From positions 1-38,884 of the forward strand of contig DBQU01000106.1 in NCBI GenBank assembly GCA_002305765.1: DNA of 38,884 nt, given 5' to 3'. Shown piece by piece: positions 30,772 through 38,804 of this stretch. Within the stretch, counting starts at the first letter, position 1. Each line of letters begins with the position of its first letter. The stretch comes from Deltaproteobacteria bacterium UBA1386. Its GTDB lineage: Bacteria; Desulfobacterota; Syntrophorhabdia; Syntrophorhabdales; Syntrophorhabdaceae. The translations under genes were made by a program, and so were the position numbers. A model generated the notes under the pieces. That model made no database searches, had not been told where the DNA came from, and saw nothing but the letters and a program-made list of their open reading frames with translations.

Positions 30772-32175
30772 ATGGTCAAGTCAAGGTTCGCGCCGAGTCC
30801 AACGGGGAACCTCCACATAGGCGGCGCCCGGACCGCTCTTTTCAATTATCTTTACACGAAGCATCATGGAGGGGTCTTTGTCCTGAGGATAGAGGACACG
30901 GATGTCGAACGGTCAAAGGACGACTACGTGAAAGACATACTCGGCGGACTGTCCTGGCTCGGTATCCACTGGGACGAGGGGCCGTACTACCAGATGGACC
31001 GTATGGACCTCTACCGGGAACACGCCTACAGACTGCTGGCGGAAGGACACGCGTACAAGTGTTACTGCACCGCGGAGATGCTCGAGGAAAAGAGAAAGAA
31101 GGCGCTCAAGGAGGGCGGCAAGCCCCACTATGACAGGACATGCCGTGACCTTCTCCCCGATGACGCCTCCAGTGAAGGCAAGCCTTTCGTCATCCGCTTC
31201 CGCAGCCCCGTAAGCGGCGAGGTGAGCTTCACCGACCTCATCCGCGGCACGATAACCTTCAAATGCGAGGAACTCGACGACCTGATCATCTTCCGGACCG
31301 ACTCGACGCCCACGTACAACTTCACCGTCGTCGTCGACGACGCGCTGATGGGCATCACCCACATCGTCCGCGGCGACGACCACATCAACAACACCCCGCG
31401 GCAGATACTCATCTACGAGGCGCTGAAATACCCCGTCCCGCAGTTCGCCCACGTGCCCCTCATTCACGGAAAGGACAGGACCCGACTGTCCAAACGCCAC
31501 GGCGCCACGTCTCTCCTGGAATACCGCAGCGACGGCTTCCTCCCCGAGGCCCTCATGAACTATCTGGCACGTCTCGGCTGGGCGCACGGCGACCAGGAAA
31601 TATTCAGCCAGCAGGAACTGATCGAGAAGTTCGACCTTCCCAACGTGGGGAAGTCGCCTTCCGTCTTTGATATGGACAAGCTGACCTGGCTCAACGGCCA
31701 CTACCTGAAGACCCTTCCCGCGGAGGATATCGCAGGGAGGCTCCTGCCCTTTCTCCAACGCATGGGGATCGAGGCCTCCCCGGACGGCCGACTTGTCAGG
31801 ATCGTGGTCAACCTCCGCGAGCGCGCGCGAACCCTGAAGGAGATGGCGCAGATGGCGGAGTACTTTTTCCGCGACGACTTTGCCTTCGACGAGACCGCCC
31901 GCGTGAAGTTCCTCACCGCCGCGACGAGACCCATTCTCGTCGATTTCGCCGAAGGGCTCAAGGCCATCGCCTCCACGGATGAAGAGGAGAGCCTCAAGGC
32001 GCTCATCGAGGGATTGACGAAAAAGTACAATGCCAAGCCCGTCGGGATCATCCAACCGGTCAGAGTGGCGCTTTGCGGCAGGACCGTAAGCCCCGGCATA
32101 TTCGAGGTCATCGCCATCCTGGGCAAAGAGGCCGTGGAGAAAAGATTGACGCGGGCCGTCGAATCGATCCAGTGA
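30772..32175 (+). CDS. gltX: Glutamyl-tRNA synthetase (second copy)
   Basis: The 467-residue class I synthetase carries FAPSPTGNLHIGGARTALF (HIGH-type) and RLSKRHGATSL (KMSKS-type), with the CYC...YDRTC cysteine pattern of the zinc insertion. It differs from the first copy over most of its length, so it is an old paralogue, not a recent duplicate. In organisms with two GluRS proteins one often prefers tRNA-Gln, feeding GatCAB amidation. Which copy does so cannot be read from the sequence. The gene stops 4 bp before smc and has its own strong promoter and ribosome binding site. Confidence 0.93.
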   Translation: MVKSRFAPSPTGNLHIGGARTALFNYLYTKHHGGVFVLRIEDTDVERSKDDYVKDILGGLSWLGIHWDEGPYYQMDRMDLYREHAYRLLAEGHAYKCYCTAEMLEEKRKKALKEGGKPHYDRTCRDLLPDDASSEGKPFVIRFRSPVSGEVSFTDLIRGTITFKCEELDDLIIFRTDSTPTYNFTVVVDDALMGITHIVRGDDHINNTPRQILIYEALKYPVPQFAHVPLIHGKDRTRLSKRHGATSLLEYRSDGFLPEALMNYLARLGWAHGDQEIFSQQELIEKFDLPNVGKSPSVFDMDKLTWLNGHYLKTLPAEDIAGRLLPFLQRMGIEASPDGRLVRIVVNLRERARTLKEMAQMAEYFFRDDFAFDETARVKFLTAATRPILVDFAEGLKAIASTDEEESLKALIEGLTKKYNAKPVGIIQPVRVALCGRTVSPGIFEVIAILGKEAVEKRLTRAVESIQ

Positions 32176-32179
32176 ACCA

Positions 32180-35100
32180 ATGAAACTGGCCAGACTCGAA
32201 ATCTTCGGTTTCAAATCCTTTCTTAACCGCACCGTCTTCCAGTTCGGCGAAGGCATCACGTCCATCGTCGGGCCCAACGGCTGCGGAAAGAGCAATATAG
32301 TGGACGCCATAGTCTGGGTCCTTGGCGAGAGGGGCACAAAGAGCCTGAGGGTCAAGGACATGGGCGACGTCATCTTTCACGGCAGCAACGGGAAGAGACC
32401 CGTCAACATCGCCGAGGTGACCCTGGATCTCACGGAGGGAGACAGGGAGTTCGTCGTCAAAAGACGGATATACCGGGACGGCACCAACGAATATTCCCTC
32501 AACGGCAAGATCGTCCGCTTGAAGGACGTGCAGGACGCCTTCCTGGGAACGGGCCTGGGCACGAATTCCTACGCCATCATCGAGCAGGGGCGCATCGAGG
32601 CCCTGATCAGCATGAAACCCGCCGAGCGGCGCGTCGTTATCGAAGAGGCGAGCGGCATAACGCGGTTCGAGGAGAAGAAGCGGGACGCCGTGAACCGCAT
32701 GGAAGAAACGACGTCGAACCTGGAACGCATCGAGGACATATACCGTGAGGTCACCGCTTCGTTCGGCAAGGCGGAGCAGGAGTGGGAACGCTGGAAGGCA
32801 TACCAGGAACTGGCCGACAGGCTCCACGAGATAGACAGGCAGCTCCTTCTTGACGGCTACGCGAAGCTCCGAAAGCGCATGACAAAGGTGCGCGAGCGGC
32901 AGGCAGACCTCGAGGAAGAGATACTCCAGAAGGAAGCGGACAGGTCGACAGTCAGAGAGGAGTTCGAAGCGAAGGAGAGCGAGTTCGCCCTCACCGACAA
33001 CATCATCCGCCAGCTTGAGGTCGACCTGAAGAGCAAGGAAAAGGACATGGAGAGCCGCCTTCTCGAGATAGAGTACCTGGGCGAAGAGGTGAAACGTCTC
33101 GAGGCGTCCCGCAAAGGTCTCGCGGAAGAGGAGTCCTCCATCGCCGCGGAGACGGCGCGCCATGAGAAAGAGATCGATGCCCTCAAGGAAAGAAGCGGGG
33201 CCCTGGCGGCCGAGCTGGAAGAGGAAAAGGGCAAAGAGGCGCGCACCCGGGATGTAGCGCAGGGCTTCAAGACAAATATCGAGGAGCACGAGAAGATCCT
33301 GGAAGAGTCCCGTACTAAGCTCTTCGTCTCCATGAGCGCCCTCACGGAGACTCGCAACAGGATAGCACAGATCGAGCGGCAGGCCGAGGAGAGGCGGAAG
33401 CGTATGGAACGCCAGGCAGCCGAGGTGAAGGAACTCGAAATGCTCCTCGCATCCCTCGACGCGAAGCGTAAGGCCCTTCACGACACGCTGCAGGAGGCGC
33501 TCAGAGAAAAAGAATCCCTGTCCGCAAGGGAATCGGCCGCCGCGGGCGAGCGCGAGGGCATCCTGGAGGAAATGGAGAGGCAGAAGGCTCTCGTCGAGAG
33601 CGCGCGGAACGAGAAGAGGGTCAAGGAAGAGTTCCTCAGACAGCTCGGCGGCTACATCGAGGGCCCCGAGGACGCCGTACGCGCGGAAGACCGCCTCGCC
33701 AACCTGATCAGGACGGAAGAATCGAGGATCAAGGCGCTTGAAAGGTTCTTCTCGGAAGAGCTCGAATACGAGGTCGTGAAGAGCGATTCCGTGGAGGCCC
33801 TGTCCTTAGCCGTGCGGGAGCGGGAAGGCAACCGTGTGTTCTTTCCTCCGAAAGGGATATTCAGGAAGGCCGGGGACGATGTCGAGATGGAGGTCGCCTG
33901 GATAGCGGATATCGGAGAGGCTCTCTCGCGGGTCGCTGCCGGCGAAGAAGGGATATTCATCAATGACGATGTCTATGTCGACTCCCGCGGCATCATCCTT
34001 ACCGGAGGGGCGTCGAAGAAGATCGACGTGAGGCAGTTCAGGGAGAAACTGAAGCTCGAGAAGGAACTGCAGACCCTGTCAGCCGATGTGGAACGCCACG
34101 GCAGTGCCCTTGCGGCCTCAAGGCCTCGTCTCGAGGCCTGTGACGCAAAGTGCCGTTCCGCCCGCGCGGCCCGTGAGGCACAGGAAGGAAAGGCAAGGGC
34201 GCTCGAGAAGGACCTTCTCATGGCGGAAGCCCAGTGGAAAAGCGCCGCCGACAGGCTCACGGCCCTTCAAGCAGCAACAGAGTCTCCCGACGATGCCGGC
34301 CCCGAGGTGCTGGAATCGCTTGTCGCGGATCGCGGCCGCCGGGAAGAGGAAAAGGCCGCGATAGAGGCCTCCATGGCACGATTGAGGGAAACGCTGGCAG
34401 GACTGAAGAAGGAGCATGAGGCGGCGCAGTCGGCATGGCACGCCGTCACCATTGAGATAGAAAGAAAGATGAACATGCTCAAGTCCATAAGCGACAACCG
34501 GGAGCGCTCCGAGGCAGCCATACGGTCGCTTGCAGACAAGACACAGGGGCTCAAGGAAAAATACGCGGCGATCGACAGGGACATCGAGGGACGCACGCAG
34601 AAGATACGGTATCTGGAGCGGTCATACGAGGAACTCCAGGCGGACCTGCAGAAACACGTCGCGAGATTCGAAGAGCTCAAGACGATGCTCGGCAACCTTC
34701 ATGCCCAGAAACAGACGCTCCAGGAATCCATCGACACCCTTGGCAAGGAGATCGAACGGGTCCGGGCCAGGAAGGAGAACGCCGAAAAAGACCTCGCCGT
34801 CCTCGAGGAGAAACGCCTCACCATCGTCGAGCACCTCGTCGGCACATACGGCATCGACCAGCCGGACGAAATGTCGGTGCAGCTGCCGGCAGATATAGAA
34901 GAGGAGCGCGAATCGCTCACCGCGAGGATAGCCGAAATGGGTGAGATCAACTTCAGGGCCGAGAAGGAATACCTTGAACTGAAAGAGAGGATATCCTTCC
35001 TGGACAAGCAGAAGGAAGACCTCCTCACCGCGATGGAATCCCTGAGGAAGACGATAACGAAGATCGACCAGTTTACGAAGGAGCTCTTCACGGAAACCTT

Positions 35101-35515
35101 CGACAAGGTGGGCAGCGCCTTCTCGCGTTTCACCGACCTTCTCTTCAAGGGCGGCAAGGGCCACCTCGCGATCAACGCCGAGCAGGGCGGCGTCGATCTC
35201 TTCGTCCAGCCTCCCGGGAAAAAGGTGACCAGGATGGAGCTTCTCTCCGGCGGCGAGAAGGCCCTCATATCGCTGGCGTTCCTCCTTGCCCTCATGGACA
35301 CGAGGCCAAGCCCCTTCGCGCTGATGGACGAGATAGACGCGCCGCTCGACGACGCGAACCTCGCGGGCCTTCTCGACATCATACGGGGGATGAGCCTCAA
35401 GTCCCAGATCGTCTTCATCACCCACAACAGGATAACCATGGAGTATTCGGACATGATATACGGTATCACCATGGAAGAGCAGGGCATATCCAAAACGGTG
35501 TCCGTAAGGCTCTAG
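32180..35515 (+). CDS. smc: Chromosome segregation protein SMC
   Basis: The 1111-residue protein has an N-terminal Walker A (VGPNGCGKSNIVDAIVWVLG, near residue 32), a long coiled coil (about 165-500), a hinge domain (about 505-640), a second coiled coil (about 650-980), the ABC signature LLSGGEKALISLAFLLAL and Walker B PFALMDEIDAPLDD near the end. SMC dimers with ScpA/ScpB load on DNA and organise chromosomes. The length is a little below the ~1190 residues common for the family, mostly in the coiled coil. It follows gltX2 after 4 bp, so the two share a promoter. scpA and scpB are not in this window. Confidence 0.96.
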   Translation: MKLARLEIFGFKSFLNRTVFQFGEGITSIVGPNGCGKSNIVDAIVWVLGERGTKSLRVKDMGDVIFHGSNGKRPVNIAEVTLDLTEGDREFVVKRRIYRDGTNEYSLNGKIVRLKDVQDAFLGTGLGTNSYAIIEQGRIEALISMKPAERRVVIEEASGITRFEEKKRDAVNRMEETTSNLERIEDIYREVTASFGKAEQEWERWKAYQELADRLHEIDRQLLLDGYAKLRKRMTKVRERQADLEEEILQKEADRSTVREEFEAKESEFALTDNIIRQLEVDLKSKEKDMESRLLEIEYLGEEVKRLEASRKGLAEEESSIAAETARHEKEIDALKERSGALAAELEEEKGKEARTRDVAQGFKTNIEEHEKILEESRTKLFVSMSALTETRNRIAQIERQAEERRKRMERQAAEVKELEMLLASLDAKRKALHDTLQEALREKESLSARESAAAGEREGILEEMERQKALVESARNEKRVKEEFLRQLGGYIEGPEDAVRAEDRLANLIRTEESRIKALERFFSEELEYEVVKSDSVEALSLAVREREGNRVFFPPKGIFRKAGDDVEMEVAWIADIGEALSRVAAGEEGIFINDDVYVDSRGIILTGGASKKIDVRQFREKLKLEKELQTLSADVERHGSALAASRPRLEACDAKCRSARAAREAQEGKARALEKDLLMAEAQWKSAADRLTALQAATESPDDAGPEVLESLVADRGRREEEKAAIEASMARLRETLAGLKKEHEAAQSAWHAVTIEIERKMNMLKSISDNRERSEAAIRSLADKTQGLKEKYAAIDRDIEGRTQKIRYLERSYEELQADLQKHVARFEELKTMLGNLHAQKQTLQESIDTLGKEIERVRARKENAEKDLAVLEEKRLTIVEHLVGTYGIDQPDEMSVQLPADIEEERESLTARIAEMGEINFRAEKEYLELKERISFLDKQKEDLLTAMESLRKTITKIDQFTKELFTETFDKVGSAFSRFTDLLFKGGKGHLAINAEQGGVDLFVQPPGKKVTRMELLSGGEKALISLAFLLALMDTRPSPFALMDEIDAPLDDANLAGLLDIIRGMSLKSQIVFITHNRITMEYSDMIYGITMEEQGISKTVSVRL

Positions 35516-35530
35516 GGCGGCAAAGCCCTA
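35513..35530 (+). terminator. Possible weak terminator after smc
   Basis: TAGGGC (35513-35518, including the smc stop) and GCCCTA (35525-35530) form a 6-bp stem with loop GGCAAA, followed by TCCCCTT. The T-tract is poor. The rest of the gap up to 35844 holds a promoter, a second hairpin and a possible small RNA. Confidence 0.4.
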
Positions 35531-35636
35531 TCCCCTTGCAAATGCTTTTTTGTACAATGTCGCCACATCCCGTTGATATACTGTATACTTCCTTTTCTGG
35601 TCGCTTTTGACGCGCGTCGGGGAAGGGATTTTTTTC

Positions 35637-35664
35637 TTGACATTTATCCTTAGAACACTATGAT
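35637..35664 (+). promoter_or_regulatory. Sigma-70 promoter upstream of the symporter unit
   Basis: A consensus TTGACA (35637-35642) and TATGAT (35659-35664) are 16 bp apart, with a start expected near 35671. The first downstream gene begins at 35845, so there is a leader of about 170 nt containing a terminator-like hairpin. Confidence 0.7.
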
Positions 35665-35670
35665 TTATTA

Positions 35671-35754
35671 TTATAAAGGGGAAGGGGGCGTTTGGAATAT
35701 CAGGTCTATCACTATATCCATACCGTTGTTGCGACAACAACGGTTTCATTTTTT
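35671..35754 (+). ncRNA. Possible small RNA or attenuated leader
   Basis: Between the promoter at 35637 and the hairpin at 35722-35744 a transcript of about 84 nt would be made, with no plausible reading frame on its own. It could be a small RNA or the aborted form of the symporter mRNA. I do not recognise a known RNA family. Confidence 0.35.
35722..35754 (+). terminator. Intrinsic terminator or attenuator in the symporter leader
   Basis: ACCGTTGTTG (35722-35731) and CAACAACGGT (35735-35744) form a perfect 10-bp stem with loop CGA, followed by TTCATTTTTT. It lies about 100 nt before the first symporter-unit gene. Confidence 0.65.
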
Positions 35755-35844
35755 CACGTGTCCTCTTTTTATAATTTGCTGAAAGGAGGTGGGACTTACC
35801 TTCAGTAGGGGAAATGTGTTTTTAAAAACGCAAAGGGGGTTATT

Positions 35845-35997
35845 ATGCAGCCAACAGTACCAGCAGTACCTCCCGTCACACTTCCCGATGCATCAGTATT
35901 GATGGCATCCTGGTATGTGTGGTGGGTTCTCATCATCGGACTCTTTCTCATGACCTTTATCGGCACCTGGCTCATAACAAGGGGGTGGAAGGAATGA
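35845..35997 (+). CDS. 50-residue single-membrane-segment protein, likely symporter small subunit
   Basis: An ATG at 35845 with an AGGGGG ribosome binding site 5-8 nt upstream opens a 50-codon frame. The first ~20 residues are Pro/Val-rich (QPTVPAVPPVTLPD), followed by one Trp-rich membrane segment (SWYVWWVLIIGLFLMTFIG, about 22-40) and a short basic end. The stop TGA overlaps the ATG of the symporter (ATGA), so the two are translationally coupled. Small membrane partners are known for other sodium/solute symporters (YjcH with ActP, DUF4212 and DUF3311 proteins), but this one is shorter and I cannot assign it to one. It is below usual gene-calling length limits. Confidence 0.75.
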   Translation: MQPTVPAVPPVTLPDASVLMASWYVWWVLIIGLFLMTFIGTWLITRGWKE

Positions 35998-37565
35998 ATC
36001 CGATAACGTACCTTGACTTTCAGAAACCATCAACGGAAATGGCGATATGGGGCAGCATCGGCGTTGGGCTCATGCTCCTCATCTCCATCATCCTCGGATT
36101 TATGAGCAAGAGAAAGGTGGCGAAGGGATCCTTCGAAGAATATCTTGTCGGCAAACGGGATATCGGTCCGGTCGTTACCGGTTGCGCCCTGGCGGCATCC
36201 TACCTGTCCGGCTGGGCGTTCGCCGGAAGCACGGGCGTCGTATATGCCGTCGGTTTCTCGGGCATGTGGTTCGCGGGCATCTGGAGCCTTCTCGGCCTCA
36301 TCCCGTGCTGCTGGCTCGCCGCCGTCAAGACGGCCTCCTTTTCGAAGAAGCTCGGCGCGGCCACGCTGCCTGAGACGATCGGCCGAAGGTTTGAGAGCAA
36401 GATGCTCCAGACCGTCGTCGCCATCTGCATGCTCTACTTCCTCTTCATGTATTCGGTGGGCCAGCTCAAGGCGGCAGGCGGCGTATGGTACGCCACGACG
36501 GGCCTTCCCGCGGTATGGTGTTTGCTCCTGTCCATCTTCATCGCCTGGCTCTACATGGTCCTCGGCGGCTATGTCGGCACCCAGTGGTCCATGGCCTTCC
36601 AGGGCGCCTTCCTCGGCTTTGTCGGGGCGCTCCTCGGCATATGGGCGATCATCTGGGCCGGCGGCTTCTATGAAATATCCGCGAAGCTTTACATGGAACC
36701 GAAGGTGGGCCCCGCGCTCATCAAGCTCATACGGCCTGAACTTCCCAAGGTGGGCCCGACACAGCTCTTCTCGAGCATGGTAGGCATACTGGCCACGCCG
36801 GTCATCTTCTTCACCATGGCCATCGGCTTCCCGCATAACGTGAGCCGGTTCCTCGGCATGGGAACCCTCAACAAGAAGGGTTACTGGACATTGATCATCA
36901 TGGTCTACCTCATCGCCGGCGTCCCCATCATGCTCGACTGCTCGAGCAACGGACTCGTGGCCAGGATGATCTACGGACCGAACCTCCTCAAGGTCAAACC
37001 CTGGGCGGCGGACCTCGCGGCGCCTGAGCTAGCCTTTGCCGTCGGCGGTGTTCCCATGATGACACTTTATGTCATGGGTCTTTTCGCTGCGGCACTCTCC
37101 ACGCTCGCCGGCATGGTCTTCATCATGAGCGCCAACATCACACGGGACGTCATCAAACTGTGGTGGCCGCAGGTATCGGACAAGTCCATGCTGTACCTGG
37201 GCTACTTCCTCATCGCCCTCTTCCTTTTCCTGCCCTTCTACTGGACGCTCGTCAACCCGCCGCCGCTCTTGTCCATCTTCATGGGCCTCGCGGCCATGGG
37301 TCTAGGCGCCGTCTTCGTCTTCGTGACCGCTGCCTCCTACTACTGGAAGGGTGCTACGAAGTGGGGCGCGCTGTGCTGCGTTCTTTACGGCACGTTTGGG
37401 AGCATGTACGGCGGCTACAAGGTCCTCTTCAAGAAAGAGGTCGGCTTGGGGACCTTCGAGTGGTGGCTCGTTATCGGCTGCGGCATACTGTACTTCGTCG
37501 TCAGCGCCATCACGAAAAAGCCCTCCCAGGAACTGCTCGACAAGCTGTTTCCGGCGAAGAGCTGA
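35994..37565 (+). CDS. Sodium/solute symporter (SSS family)
   Basis: The 523-residue protein has about 13 membrane segments and SSS-family motifs: GKRDIGPVVTGCALAASYLSG, AGSTGVVYAVGFSGMWFAGIW near the first helices, MVLGGYVGTQWSMAFQG and FAAALSTLAGMVFIMSANITRD near residue 365-385 (sodium-site helix 8 equivalent). It moves a small solute into the cell with Na+. The closest groups by eye transport short carboxylates such as acetate, propionate or pyruvate, but the substrate is not certain. The ATG at 35994 overlaps the 50-residue gene; an earlier in-frame start would run through that gene. A strong terminator follows at 37586. Confidence 0.88.
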   Translation: MNPITYLDFQKPSTEMAIWGSIGVGLMLLISIILGFMSKRKVAKGSFEEYLVGKRDIGPVVTGCALAASYLSGWAFAGSTGVVYAVGFSGMWFAGIWSLLGLIPCCWLAAVKTASFSKKLGAATLPETIGRRFESKMLQTVVAICMLYFLFMYSVGQLKAAGGVWYATTGLPAVWCLLLSIFIAWLYMVLGGYVGTQWSMAFQGAFLGFVGALLGIWAIIWAGGFYEISAKLYMEPKVGPALIKLIRPELPKVGPTQLFSSMVGILATPVIFFTMAIGFPHNVSRFLGMGTLNKKGYWTLIIMVYLIAGVPIMLDCSSNGLVARMIYGPNLLKVKPWAADLAAPELAFAVGGVPMMTLYVMGLFAAALSTLAGMVFIMSANITRDVIKLWWPQVSDKSMLYLGYFLIALFLFLPFYWTLVNPPPLLSIFMGLAAMGLGAVFVFVTAASYYWKGATKWGALCCVLYGTFGSMYGGYKVLFKKEVGLGTFEWWLVIGCGILYFVVSAITKKPSQELLDKLFPAKS

Positions 37566-37585
37566 TATCGGTCGAAACAACATCG

Positions 37586-37616
37586 AGAGGGGCTTTCACA
37601 AGCCCCTCTTTTCTTT
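37586..37616 (+). terminator. Intrinsic terminator after the symporter
   Basis: AGAGGGGCTT (37586-37595) and AAGCCCCTCT (37600-37609) form a perfect 10-bp stem with loop TCAC, followed by a T-rich run (TTTTCTTT). Confidence 0.9.
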
Positions 37617-37669
37617 CAACCTGCAAGGCACAGGATCGGGACGATCGGACAAACGAAAACGGAGGGGAG

Positions 37670-37753
37670 ATGGAAACATACACCGTCGCGTGGCTCGCTG
37701 CAGGAGTGGGACTCCTGGCATATTTCATCTACAGCAAGTTCAAGAAGAAATAG
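37670..37753 (+). CDS. 27-residue membrane microprotein
   Basis: An ATG at 37670, preceded by GGAGGGG at about 5 nt, opens a 27-codon frame: METYTV, one membrane segment (AWLAAGVGLLAYFIY, about 7-21) and a basic end SKFKKK. This is the size and layout of KdpF-like membrane microproteins. It lies after the symporter terminator, so it needs read-through or its own promoter; I see none. It ends 3 bp before the end of the convergent TPR gene. Expression is an inference from the strong ribosome binding site and the positive-inside topology. Confidence 0.6.
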   Translation: METYTVAWLAAGVGLLAYFIYSKFKKK

Positions 37754-37756
37754 CGA

Positions 37757-38185
37757 CTACCAGGACAATCCTTTTGACGCGAGATATTTCTGCGCTTCGC
37801 TGTTGCCCATTCGGGCCGCCGTTCTGTAATCGCTGTAGGCCTTCTCGCTCTCCTTCATGATCTCGCGCACCTCTCCCCGGCTTGCGTACGCCGACGAGTT
37901 CTTCGGGTCGATGGCTATGGCCTTCGAGAAATCATCGGCGGCCCTCCGGTAATCCTTCAGGAGATAGAAGACGACGCCCCGATTGTAGTACGCCTCGTAA
38001 TAGTTGGGGTCTTTCTTTATGGCCAGGCTGAGAAGGTCTATGGCCTCCCTGGGATGTCCCGCGTCGATGAACTGGTACGCCTGCCTGTAATAATCCCTGG
38101 CCGTTGTCGTGTTCTCCTCATCGCTTGAACAACCGCCGCAGATGACAAGAACACATGTGAGGAAGACTGCAAAAAAGTATCTCAT
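37757..38185 (-). CDS. TPR-repeat protein with signal peptide, probably exported
   Basis: The 142-residue protein begins with a signal sequence (RYFFAVFLTCVLVICGGC) whose final Cys resembles a lipoprotein site. The residue at -3 is Cys rather than Leu, so lipidation is uncertain. Three TPR units follow (about 28-61, 62-95 and 96-130), with PNYYEAYYNRGVVFYLLKDY and PKNSSAYASRGEV as typical helix pairs. The end (MGNSEAQKYLASKGL) is a Sel1-like turn. It probably binds proteins in the periplasm or at a membrane. The start ATG and its GAGG ribosome binding site lie inside the 3' arm of a leader hairpin. Confidence 0.8.
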   Translation of the reverse strand: MRYFFAVFLTCVLVICGGCSSDEENTTTARDYYRQAYQFIDAGHPREAIDLLSLAIKKDPNYYEAYYNRGVVFYLLKDYRRAADDFSKAIAIDPKNSSAYASRGEVREIMKESEKAYSDYRTAARMGNSEAQKYLASKGLSW

Positions 38186-38226
38186 GGGGCCTCGCAGGAA
38201 GTTAATCTGTTAAAGGAGACCCCATG
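38183..38226 (-). promoter_or_regulatory. Leader hairpin covering the TPR start codon
   Basis: On the minus-strand RNA, CAUGGGGUCUC (38226-38216) pairs with GAGGCCCCAUG (38193-38183), 10 Watson-Crick pairs and one G-U, around a 22-nt loop. The 3' arm contains both the GAGG ribosome binding site and the AUG of the TPR gene, so translation would be blocked when folded. Confidence 0.6.
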
Positions 38227-38308
38227 ATTCTAACCTGATGCTGCCCCTAAAGTCCAAATCTATATTCGACCAGCCGCCCCGTCCGCGAGATTCGTCCCCG
38301 TTACGGTG

Positions 38309-38674
38309 TTACTTGCACCTTCCTATCTGTCCCGATTCGCACTTCGAACCGTCCATCCAGACCGCCTCGGATAGCTTGGCCCCGCTGAAATTTGTCTCCT
38401 TGTCAGTCAACGCCCCCTTTAGATTCGCCCCCCTGAGGTCCGCGTCATTGAATAGCGTACCCTTCAGGTTCGCCCCCGAGAGATTTGCCCCGTTCAGATT
38501 CGCCCCATAGAAATCGATCCCTTCCAAGTTCGCCTGAGAAAGGTCACACTTGCTGCATTTGTTCGTCGTGTTGAGTTTCTGCAGGTCCTGGGCATTGAAG
38601 GCCAACGCACCAGCGGGGGAACAAAGCAACGAAACAGCGGCAAAAAACATTGCGATCATCACTGTCTTTCTCAT
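38309..38674 (-). CDS. Exported pentapeptide-repeat protein
   Basis: The 121-residue protein starts with a signal peptide (RKTVMIAMFFAAVSLLCSPAGALAF, cleavage near ALA-FN). About eight A(N/D)LxG-type pentapeptides follow (about 42-95; SQANLEGIDFYGANLNGANL and related). Two CxxC pairs or single Cys (CSKCDL; C-terminal CESGQIGRC) could form disulfides. Pentapeptide repeats fold as a right-handed beta-helix; the role here is unknown. The ATG at 38674 has AGGAGGG upstream. It is preceded by a promoter and two leader hairpins, and the TPR gene lies downstream on the same strand. Confidence 0.85.
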   Translation of the reverse strand: MRKTVMIAMFFAAVSLLCSPAGALAFNAQDLQKLNTTNKCSKCDLSQANLEGIDFYGANLNGANLSGANLKGTLFNDADLRGANLKGALTDKETNFSGAKLSEAVWMDGSKCESGQIGRCK

Positions 38675-38691
38675 AAACACCCTCCTTTGCG

Positions 38692-38729
38692 AAAATAGAA
38701 AAGCCGCCACTCGCGCGCGAGATGGCGGC
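38692..38729 (-). terminator. Terminator in the pentapeptide-gene leader (possible attenuator)
   Basis: GCCGCCA and TGGCGGC (38703-38709 and 38723-38729) with inner CTCGCG/CGCGAG form a long GC-rich stem. On the minus strand it is followed by TTTTCTATTTT. It lies between the promoter at 38805-38832 and the ATG at 38674, so it can end the mRNA before the gene. Confidence 0.75.
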
Positions 38730-38748
38730 CCGACCATCCATATAACCC

Positions 38749-38774
38749 TTCAGGAATGTCATCTCCTTCCTGAA
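38749..38774 (-). promoter_or_regulatory. First leader hairpin of the pentapeptide gene
   Basis: TTCAGGAA and TTCCTGAA form an 8-bp stem with a 10-nt loop, about 25 nt after the predicted start near 38798 and 20 nt before the terminator stem. It may be the sensor arm of an attenuator. Confidence 0.45.
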
Positions 38775-38804
38775 CCCGAGCTATACAGCCGTTTATATTT
38801 ATTT

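Noticed and set aside
30913..32373. A 486-codon minus-strand open frame opposite gltX2
   Set aside because: It runs across two real genes (gltX2 and smc), has no motifs and no ribosome binding site.
35528..35749. A 73-codon minus-strand frame in the smc-symporter gap
   Set aside because: It spans the plus-strand promoter and terminator hairpin, has an ordinary basic composition and no ribosome binding site.
35781..35800. Strong Shine-Dalgarno-like GGAGGT in the symporter leader
   Set aside because: No ATG, GTG or TTG with an open frame lies at a suitable distance; it was not called as a gene start.
38544..38762. A 72-codon frame starting upstream of the pentapeptide gene, possible leader peptide
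   Set aside because: Its AAGGAG touches the ATG with no spacing, it runs through the terminator hairpin and into the real gene in another frame, and it has no run of a single amino acid typical of attenuator peptides.
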